A stretch of DNA of 16,839 bases from Kiritimatiellia bacterium (GTDB lineage Bacteria > Verrucomicrobiota > Kiritimatiellia > RFP12 > DVOR01): positions 1 through 16,839 of the forward strand of contig CAAGNN010000029.1 of NCBI GenBank assembly GCA_900771325.1, read 5' to 3'. A program made the position numbers and the translations under genes. Positions 13,501-16,839 of the stretch are shown here, piece by piece. Numbering within the stretch: the stretch's first letter is position 1; the number at the start of each line of letters is the position of its first letter. Under the pieces are notes generated by a model. The model had not been told where the DNA came from. It saw only the letters and a list, made by a program, of their open reading frames with translations, and searched no databases.

Positions 13501-16375
13501 GGGTAATGCGGATCGCACTGGCCGCTATCGTGCCGAGGTGGAATACGCCACCGTCACTGCTGAGAATGGTTCCACCACCCAGGAGCCCACCGGCGTTATC
13601 ACCTTCGACCCGGACTACATCTCGGGGCTGGATGCCGATGCTATCACCTTCGGCGAGCAGGATAGCTTCGTGATTACCCTCGTCTTCGCCGACGAGCCGG
13701 CCTCGGCCATCAACGCCATCCAGATGGAAATCGGCCAGGGCGATGTCCTCTCCGGTGCCTGGTTGGTCACCCAGAGCTTCTACGCCCTCGACCCGACCAC
13801 CGGCGCGCCCGATGCCACCAAGGGCGGCGACACCCTCGACAAGCCCATTTGGTCCGACGCCGACGGCAACGTGGATGGCAAGTATGCCAACTTCCACGGC
13901 TGGGTCCATCAGCCGCAGGTGGGCGACAAGCTGGGGATGAGCGCGGTCATCAATCCCGAGCTCGGCCTCATTGGCGGCAGCCTTGGCACCACGGTTGAGG
14001 CCGTGCGCGACAACCTGGAAGCCAATGCCAGCCTCCGTCCCTTCCTCGTCTGGACCCTGATTCCCAAGAGCAAGCTTCCCAGCAGCCTCTCCGAGAGCCG
14101 CCCCGCTGAAAGTGCGCTCCTCAACACCTTCTTGAACAACTGGGACCTCGGCGCGAACTACTGGCTCGGCAGCACCCCCTCCATCGGCGAGGGTATCGCA
14201 GCCATCAGCCTGCGCGACCTGCGTAGCCGCCTTCTCCGGGGCAAGAACGACCGAAGCTTCTACTCCGATGCCGGCATTATCCCGATGACCTATCGTGGCT
14301 ACTGCGACGCGAACCGCGCCCTGGCCCACAATCCCGATGCCGCCCCCCGCGCCGCCGACACGCTCCTTGCCTTCTCCACGATGAGCGCTGACGAATTGGC
14401 CGAGGCGATGGGCACCCGCGCCGCCGATACCGGCCTCTCCAACGCCGATGCCCTCCACCTCCCCTATGCCGCCACCATCGATATGGATGCCGCCGCCGAG
14501 GAGACTTGGCAGGAGGGGGCCGTCCTCCGCTTCGCCATCGTCATCGCCGATGCCGTCACCGACCGCGTCTACGAAGTGCAGTCCATCTCCAACTTCTCTT
14601 CCGACGCGGACTCCGCCTATTGCCGTTGGTACCTCCCCAACGCCAAGGCCAACATCAACGCCATCACCACCGCCAACAACAAGGGCATCTCCCCCTACGC
14701 TTGGGTCTACCAAATCGCTCAGGGCGGCGTGTGGGTTAACGAGTTCCGCCCCTTCCCCGCGGCTGGCAAGCCCACCGTCTTCGAGTTGGCCGGCTACGCC
14801 TCGCCCGTCACCCAGAATCCCACCACCTACGAGTACATCCCGCAATACTCCCTCGACGGTTGGTCGGTGGTCCTCAAGTACGCCCCGATGCCCTTGCTGA
14901 GCGATGCTCAGGAAACCCCGCTCGTCTGGACCGAAGACCACCGCGTGGCCCTCCGCTCGTGGGTCCCCTATCGCCGCATTGACAACACCGGCGACCCCGA
15001 CCTCGGCTTCTACGACCTCGACTTCTACCTCGCGGCCGACACCATCGACGAGAGCTTCGGCACCGTCACGATGGACGCGCTGCGCACCTTCCCCTACAGC
15101 GATGATGCCGTCAACTCCTTCAAGTGGCTCAAGTTCGCCGAGAACACCCCCCTCTTCGCCCTCGACCTCGAAGAGAAGCTGCTCGCAAACGACCTTTACG
15201 CCAACGGCGTTGTCTACGCCATCTCCCTTGAGCGCAGCAACGGCGCGGTGGAAGACGAAGTCCTCTTCTACTACAGCTGCAACCGCTTCACCGTTAGCGA
15301 AATGGCCGACCGGATGAACCTGGCCATCGCCTCCGAGAACGCCAACAGAACGGCCGCCTCCCTCGTGCGCGGCCTCGCCTACGCCGAGTTCAAGGACATC
15401 GCCAAGAACCCCAACGCCACCGCCCAGTTCTTCTGCCACACCGGAATGGACGATCTCCTCTACTGGGATGCCGACCTCTCCGGCCTCGGCTCCCACACCC
15501 TCCCGGGCGCAAACGACTATAACAACCGCGACGAGGTCATCCAGCCGCGTTCCTCCTACCAGCTGCAGACCTCCACCACCTCCACCCTCTCCGCGCGCGT
15601 CCTCGGCGGCAATGCCTCCCTCCTCCTCTACACCGGCGGCGGCACCTACGCCGAACTGGCCGGGCGCAACCTCTCGGCCTCCTACGTCACGGGCACCAAC
15701 TACACCCTCGCCCTTACCGACTGGAACCACGATTGGTTCACCCGCGCCTCCGTCACCAAGAACGGTACCCCCATCGAGGCCCCCGTCATTCAGGCCACCA
15801 CCTACACCGCCAGCGACACCGGCCTCGCCGCCAACACCTCTGCGGACCTCACCCTCGATGCCGCCTCCCTGACGGCCGACACCGACTACCTCGTCACCTT
15901 CACCTACACCCCGGATGCCGAGCAACTCCTCGCCAAGGGGGACCTCAACGCCCAGGATGACGGCTTCCTCGAGTGGCTCCTCCAGGTGGACCCCAATGCT
16001 ATCCGCGAGCAGACCGCCCTCGATGGCGTCACCGCCGCCGAGAAGTATTGGCTCGGCCTCGACTCCGCCGCCGTCTCCGCCGAAGATGTCGCGCTCGACA
16101 TCACCTCGATGGGCACCTACACCGAGCCCGACGGCACCACCCTGCCCACCGTCTCCGTGGCCCTGCGCAAGGGCGAAGAGCCCATCGGCGAACTCACCGG
16201 CGATGGCGTCCTCGTCCTCCTCGGCAAGGCCTCCCTCGGGGATGACTGGCAGTTCCTCCGCCGCCTCTACCCCGAGGATGTCTCCGGCGAAAGCCACCTC
16301 ATCCTCCGCACCGATTGCACCTTCTTCAAGGCCATCCTCCTCTCCGCCGAAGAAGCCGCTAACACCCAGCGCTAA
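4583..16375 (+). CDS. Giant exported multidomain protein with jelly-roll-like and lamin-tail-like repeats
   Basis: The protein has 3930 residues. It starts with a Sec signal peptide: a GKLK n-region, hydrophobic FLVLSAVVAGLFW, and an ARA-Q cleavage site after residue 25. The N-terminal half (to about 1670) is beta-rich, with jelly-roll-like modules sharing G-[IVY]-G-x-V-[ST]-F at about 324, 940, 1349 and 1541. These usually end in a strand like VYIDDLRV or VLVDHLSV, as in carbohydrate-binding folds. The C-terminal half has three lamin-tail-like domains beginning near 1921 (GEVFINEF), 2646 (SAWLSEV) and 3381 (GGVWVNEF), each after a PY-x-x-x-Y motif. The end (about 3787-3930) has a DLNAQDDGFLEWL stretch, YWLGLD (from 3822) and a final FFKAIL strand. 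No membrane anchor, PEP-CTERM or LPXTG is seen. I chose the ATG at 4583, 4 nt after the prepilin stop, because it gives a compact signal peptide. An ATG at 4553 would add 10 charged residues and overlap the prepilin gene. No catalytic motif was recognised, so surface display, adhesion or glycan binding is inference. Confidence 0.93.
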   Translation: MGGKLKFLVLSAVVAGLFWSSAARAQGVAQLDSVSYALSLVDAGVDPNNPANAATAQPVSATTRYVRVKVAVSVPRTGNHTGVSVAASPARLMYRKHKGPETAFTGSIVLKRDAPYTTAGGSTPSTADFYPMPQTGAVNYTGVASRKANNRDGVAWSSYVALGQAHDPARWECVYLSKEVYDLQATNFATQQPMIASLLAGEATYEWYAAGSYGLGSFVRISDIQDHGRKMDFTDRRLWVSVPTPDSALVDADSKVTLGSDFEWHLRSMPGVTDLGADGWSIYRGSIGSTFNSRAGAQLLNVQGTSSTSYDDWPRIESPLYPDGIGSVSFEAMAAVTESDSVQQVLVQWSGTEPWTTLRTFKLTAAYQSFSVDFPPEASAPARFRIVRVTQYSASSAANMATVAVRNVRVRSAKPVADFGKPTFSPAYPTYRCYQADGSLDTTTPLSIIYNATSAGTSQTRPRGYEATLNLRRRAEGDLTHQWRQVAVAVSGYSDVTGAATLTSTLARGTLITNADGTNNTAEDAFFLKPDGTLQGVLPGVYDLGLDYKVLGSFLAGREVIDEREAEAGFATTYGVEVEGNNGVPTTVQKPSVLEFREQTTAEATAFLRVTYRSGTGTNTLPYELKTLDIPMLPSPTVPNQWRVDVAKALSVPDDPTAAYAWGYQDPDPTLSPVFQLGYFSFKVGFTTVSAPGATYWFGQKLASAAGVMPNAVSPVPAVTETFGYVQANERNATPLPVALSALPNSHLMVEVTFPKEPTGGNDMQVRLCGSFWQDFNTWYAPSENFTETDFRDNCQSVTADFDCRTAATSSGEYYVADGWIPDEGPLASLTAFTERFETGRGDNRGLDFYMTDDAAIASAGFIQWGASHIEANPKYLREDGVEKPTSRYMTFSDGAEVVLSRTPTRDDGKYYPDSLIRLRSMSENILPQSSSNAEVVLNGVGTVSFTLGMSIPYDLSHRVSLHGAEGIGLQGLQGYGIAAGVQFNRPNETCAPTGYSVSYYLEKFYSNTRFELRITQITSFSNSDATVMPTDSLVFELYKWEGSGSPTRLAIQNTGGTIIDGGYYKAGGTMAGKTFGLWVRSDGRLAAGFTSTLTASSPQVQFVSRDVVASTSDSYLLSLGSAECRPIFRQVTRQETAANTYTPRAIAASSVSLYEPNEPTWGGRAGSWTLASDTSSSAHIQISRRTPTADQAGRLCIRAKSRLTGEYVLTDWVSTDLTAATYTVVVGKTNADLILSPAAEGCNLFLDNIYVSSWCGDDRNRNGDNRVPLYTNEGFFADNGFAAVGVWIRPEDSAQLNVTPGDYNGRQCVLLQRSRKNTSNTLGGEVTTDGITHTANSLAIYMPYSETGYGAVSFKYRIPENDEFSSGSALPSAYVMLQFLESRASHTDFLSNTYNTWRNVSAPVELRNTGGSWAMTSIMPKLEGAELVGKKGTLRLVMVTTGLTTEEDPYVYIDDLRVNDNASGSVASWAGKNIKLTSAPVSQLYWKDRLAREAADPAEESFAEKSQLTQAVQFNDRQSGGDVDGTFDTTLLNSPLLENGVGRVTFAARLVDSKPQPVRLYLCATTSTDEADSASFTPVTYVEVTNTVYNVYDVDLSKFSFYRTKPNADLSPGDPASGADSFSSSQVRRLRLQAYVEGDGVGSDGFGADGESRQPTYGRVLVDHLSVIDPIRPSLSVDTVAFSNVTGTDTAVLNRNSPLAQPISGAPALRTMVNLSHAQLLKDETIRVFITLDPQDISASSSLVKTYRNEGYRYATVLDAGATFTSSASRPIVAWDRTRVADWPLSAWFDLEAHLNAVKGQFPTAPAKVLSIEQLAALGLQNTVELERAPGTYNFFGDLTALGLNTLPANSLVRYSAWAVYQSAESDDWFATQIEPGTYTDFPWYFPRSLNAEIQALADAANISGTMFSPYYWVYSCAPGEVFINEFNLLDNASARESRFVELCAPANLDIGAWQVRSTARSSFSFGDTGFVVPEGTKLKLPDAGAVPMQRKTDTSAVRAFYTAAVSNSDFFHREGGTGDATEDFSAVASTPNGGVFAKNLEAEGLGTTYSLAASLMLFRPTGGAEHIICFSEVSSLDLADDANQNIDELYEKFRSSMVANGFAGDWYQTFLDGDWSTYGTTVDNPFGSMALMEPSLTLPQAHGRRLTKANFFPANAAKDNRFSQSVSTFAPVKDKEESAYASSIATVDMGGIWVARKNAIETTEANGPLDLTSLCYGTWPTGRNPTEVPRLNEPNTGAVAAADRPYTQVTPRQINPDQFLVKYRELSQSSVVSSLEGLPYGTHALDVYSADNAAIISESRRGGRNTPVTWSIPAATSKVGVTYTPFPFHKIASVSLRLLDAKTSDAETDIAKIRAQIVEGNALIASAAADAEGWVEMNLADLTAGDPFTFLAVLEKIGGGDDDRYNVEAKATFAFNDTSAWREVITHIQPYTGADLGTNQPWWGSSFGFDIAYNEAILGEAKLSSFLVTYPSPAGLAALGDTWRGLDAPWSGLNALDDGSGTIVSASLQGMEYADALSALKGPFAQYGKARYVELKDLSAGRALSASAIGILSDAYATAMGYNEANSATWSKKEPAIPFCVWGVYSYVVQADGGNETVSFLLPQADATAGLFDYPAWYQPLADRNAGATRPAPYFYLYSTPPQSAWLSEVNLDAGLTGSAPYAEVVMPFLRDGILNANPIVPQTTTAGWAITRYDETGVAGGSAPVGTYDESTRSYAHVFCAVPTFSSIASVNRSAYVLRRPCGAAEGGLWTLADAAGGATIAAPTTLADNAWLLAPEAYVFPGTSDATTVPGSVQLVGQQVYVSGVPCVTSAAANRTDWAFAEETPSRVNAANGQAISPDRDPEWNRVTVTSSVRNTVYGGVLCGYQQFGFFESESLSGTASNAGELTQSLSGTAWVYDSSLNQRLVLSYRPRTNYRFERLVLPPSLIGHVMLIGADRVLTQDTVDAEVKRLRTLAATNPDARYTDWIRMGNADRTGRYRAEVEYATVTAENGSTTQEPTGVITFDPDYISGLDADAITFGEQDSFVITLVFADEPASAINAIQMEIGQGDVLSGAWLVTQSFYALDPTTGAPDATKGGDTLDKPIWSDADGNVDGKYANFHGWVHQPQVGDKLGMSAVINPELGLIGGSLGTTVEAVRDNLEANASLRPFLVWTLIPKSKLPSSLSESRPAESALLNTFLNNWDLGANYWLGSTPSIGEGIAAISLRDLRSRLLRGKNDRSFYSDAGIIPMTYRGYCDANRALAHNPDAAPRAADTLLAFSTMSADELAEAMGTRAADTGLSNADALHLPYAATIDMDAAAEETWQEGAVLRFAIVIADAVTDRVYEVQSISNFSSDADSAYCRWYLPNAKANINAITTANNKGISPYAWVYQIAQGGVWVNEFRPFPAAGKPTVFELAGYASPVTQNPTTYEYIPQYSLDGWSVVLKYAPMPLLSDAQETPLVWTEDHRVALRSWVPYRRIDNTGDPDLGFYDLDFYLAADTIDESFGTVTMDALRTFPYSDDAVNSFKWLKFAENTPLFALDLEEKLLANDLYANGVVYAISLERSNGAVEDEVLFYYSCNRFTVSEMADRMNLAIASENANRTAASLVRGLAYAEFKDIAKNPNATAQFFCHTGMDDLLYWDADLSGLGSHTLPGANDYNNRDEVIQPRSSYQLQTSTTSTLSARVLGGNASLLLYTGGGTYAELAGRNLSASYVTGTNYTLALTDWNHDWFTRASVTKNGTPIEAPVIQATTYTASDTGLAANTSADLTLDAASLTADTDYLVTFTYTPDAEQLLAKGDLNAQDDGFLEWLLQVDPNAIREQTALDGVTAAEKYWLGLDSAAVSAEDVALDITSMGTYTEPDGTTLPTVSVALRKGEEPIGELTGDGVLVLLGKASLGDDWQFLRRLYPEDVSGESHLILRTDCTFFKAILLSAEEAANTQR
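5401..9597 (+). other. Jelly-roll-like module region of the giant protein (about residues 273-1671)
   Basis: Four segments share the strand G-x-G-x-V-[ST]-F: DGIGSVSF (near 5552), NGVGTVSF (near 7400), TGYGAVSF (near 8627) and NGVGRVTF (near 9203). Two of them are preceded by an SPL motif (ESPLYPDGIG, NSPLLENGVG). They end with related strands: VAVRNVRV, FLDNIYV, VYIDDLRV and VLVDHLSV. Spacing is uneven because different beta-rich segments lie between them. This pattern resembles jelly-roll carbohydrate-binding modules, but no named family was matched. Confidence 0.55.
10142..12319 (+). other. Lamin-tail super-repeat unit 1 in the giant protein (residues 1854-2579)
   Basis: The unit begins VRYSAWAVY, continues with FPWYFP, then SPYYWVY, and the lamin-tail-like strand GEVFINEF 67 residues in. 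FVELCAPANLDIGAWQVR follows, which is the best lamin-tail match of the three, and then VVPEGT. The rest is beta-rich and less clearly conserved. A helix-like LSIEQLAALG lies about 43 residues before the unit and has counterparts before units 2 and 3. Confidence 0.7.
12320..14524 (+). other. Lamin-tail super-repeat unit 2 in the giant protein (residues 2580-3314)
   Basis: The unit begins PFCVWGVYSY, continues with YPAWYQP and APYFYLY, then the lamin-tail-like strand SAWLSEV 66 residues in. AEVVMPF and AGWAIT correspond to FVEL and GAWQV of unit 1. This is the most diverged copy. The preceding ILSDAYATAMG matches LSIEQLAALG of unit 1. Confidence 0.6.
14525..16375 (+). other. Lamin-tail super-repeat unit 3 and C-terminal module (residues 3315-3930)
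   Basis: The unit begins LRFAIVIAD, continues with CRWYLP and SPYAWVY, then the lamin-tail-like strand GGVWVNEF 66 residues in, with VFELAGY and LDGWSVVLK following. MSADELAEAMG precedes it. The last 140 residues differ from the other units and form a terminal beta-rich module with YWLGLD and FFKAIL. Confidence 0.65.
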
Positions 16376-16388
16376 ACACGCAGGGCGC

Positions 16389-16436
16389 GTGTGGGGGCTA
16401 CTCGCCCCCACACCCCTCGGGAGCGTGGGACGCTCC
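16389..16436 (+). other. Two adjacent hairpins after the giant gene
   Basis: GTGTGGGGGC (16389-16398) pairs perfectly with GCCCCCACAC (16404-16413) across TACTC. GGAGCGT (16420-16426) pairs with ACGCTCC (16430-16436) across GGG. Neither has a T-tract. They may protect the 3' end of the very long transcript or pause polymerase before the terminator that follows. Confidence 0.7.
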
Positions 16437-16441
16437 ACCCC

Positions 16442-16473
16442 AGCCGCCGCGCCCTTTGGGCACGGCGGCTTTT
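16442..16473 (+). terminator. Intrinsic terminator of the prepilin/giant-protein unit
   Basis: AGCCGCCG (16442-16449) pairs with CGGCGGCT (16463-16470). The stem continues inward, after one C-A mismatch, as GCCC with GGGC around a TTT loop. TTTT (16470-16473) follows, then GGCTTCTGTT. The T-run is short but the stem is strong. It lies about 65 nt after the stop codon. Confidence 0.8.
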
Positions 16474-16500
16474 GGCTTCTGTTAGGCGCTTGCACACCTA

Positions 16501-16534
16501 AGGTGGCCTGCGGAGCAGACCACTGCAAAACCTT
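16501..16534. repeat. 35-nt dispersed element, copy 2
   Basis: This is the second copy of the element at 3307-3341, in the same orientation, differing by three substitutions and one missing base. The imperfect hairpin GTGGCCTG with CAGACCAC is kept, as is the invariant CCACTGCAAAACCTT. It lies 27 bases past the terminator of the giant gene. Confidence 0.8.
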
Positions 16535-16537
16535 AAA

Positions 16538-16619
16538 GGCCCCACCCCCTGCCGCGCTCGCCCAACACCCCCAGCCGCTCCAATGGCCGCGCCAGGCCTC
16601 CACCCCGCCCGGCGCGGGG
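16538..16619. repeat. 82-bp direct repeat, copy 1
   Basis: This segment is nearly identical to 16648-16728. Shared blocks include GCCGCGCTCGCCCAACACCC and, further on, CTCCAATGGCCGCGCCAGGC and CTCCACCCCGCCCGGC. A 28-bp GC-rich spacer separates the copies. It is non-coding, with no transposase or terminal inverted repeat visible. Confidence 0.9.
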
Positions 16620-16647
16620 GCAACGCCCCCGCACTCCAAGAACCCCC

Positions 16648-16728
16648 GGCCCCACCTTTGGCCGCGCTCGCCCAACACCCCGGCCACTCCAATGGCCGCG
16701 CCAGGCCTCCACCCCGCCCGGCTCGGGG
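16648..16728. repeat. 82-bp direct repeat, copy 2
   Basis: This is the second copy of 16538-16619, one base shorter, with a few substitutions (ACCTTTG for ACCCCCT, GGCCACTCC for AGCCGCTCC, GGCTCGGGG for GGCGCGGGG). The changes suggest an older duplication rather than an assembly artefact. Confidence 0.9.
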
Positions 16729-16776
16729 CTCCCTTACCGAAAGGCCAGCCCTCCTCCTGTTTTCGGCGGTTCTGTG

Positions 16777-16814
16777 GCGCGGCATATTTGCCGCGCAGCG
16801 AGCGTCAGCGAGCG
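16777..16814. repeat. Hairpin followed by a short direct repeat
   Basis: GCGCGGCA (16777-16784) pairs perfectly with TGCCGCGC (16789-16796) across TATT. It is followed directly by AGCGAGCG twice (16797-16804 and 16807-16814) separated by TC. No T-tract follows, and the function is unknown. Confidence 0.65.
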
Positions 16815-16839
16815 CCTGGATCAGAGCCCCCAGCCCCAC

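Larger units (their letters stand above)
16474..16839. other. Non-coding repeat-rich region at the right end
   Basis: No open frame here looks like a real gene. The frames on both strands are low-complexity Pro/Ala/Arg or Gly-rich translations of repeats. The segment contains the second 35-nt element, an 82-bp direct repeat, and a hairpin with short direct repeats near the end. A neighbouring gene presumably starts or ends beyond 16839. Confidence 0.7.

Noticed and set aside
12242..16687. 1481-residue open frame on the minus strand across the end of the giant gene
   Set aside because: It is antisense to the C-terminal super-repeats, has Gly/Val/Glu/Arg-rich low-complexity translation, and runs through the terminator and repeats. 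It is best explained by strong C bias at third positions of the real gene.
16498..16839. 113-residue minus-strand open frame at the right end
   Set aside because: It reads through the 82-bp repeats and the 35-nt element, with Arg/Ala/Gly-rich low-complexity translation and no recognisable domain.

Overview
The window is GC-rich bacterial DNA. It holds three convincing protein genes, all on the + strand, separated by repeat-rich intergenic segments. No RNA gene, CRISPR array, transposase or integrase is visible. The second gene encodes a type IV-prepilin-like protein with a C-terminal FADGHV signature. Such proteins are especially abundant in the Planctomycetes-Verrucomicrobia-Lentisphaerae group. 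The third encodes a giant exported protein with lamin-tail-like modules. Together they suggest a Verrucomicrobiota, Lentisphaerota or Kiritimatiellota-type genome. That placement is inference from protein families, not from a marker gene.

Layout. Positions 1-242 are an upstream leader with a GC palindrome at its left end. Positions 243-3041 are ppdK (pyruvate, phosphate dikinase), a complete central-metabolism enzyme, closed by a strong intrinsic terminator at 3074-3103. Positions 3104-3413 are non-coding and full of repeats: a 10-bp inverted repeat, a five-copy 22-bp GC-rich tandem array, and a 35-nt element that recurs at the far end of the window.

Positions 3414-16473 look like one two-gene transcription unit. 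It has a near-consensus sigma-70-type promoter (TTGCAA, 17-bp spacer, TATACT) overlapped by a perfect 12-bp palindrome. The prepilin-like gene (3469-4578) follows, then, four nucleotides after its stop codon, a gene of about 11.8 kb (4583-16375) encoding an exported 3930-residue protein. A hairpin cluster ends in an intrinsic terminator at 16442-16473. The giant protein has a Sec signal peptide, an N-terminal half with jelly-roll-like modules sharing a G-x-G-x-V-[ST]-F strand, and a C-terminal half of three units about 730 residues apart. Each unit has a short beta-rich segment, a PY-x-x-x-Y motif, and a lamin-tail-like domain. No membrane anchor or known sorting tail is seen.

Positions 16474-16839 contain the second copy of the 35-nt element, an 82-bp direct repeat and a hairpin, with no credible gene. 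ppdK appears independent of the other two genes. The prepilin and giant protein probably act together at the cell surface or in export. This pair is the best candidate in the window for an undescribed system, but its function cannot be read from sequence alone.
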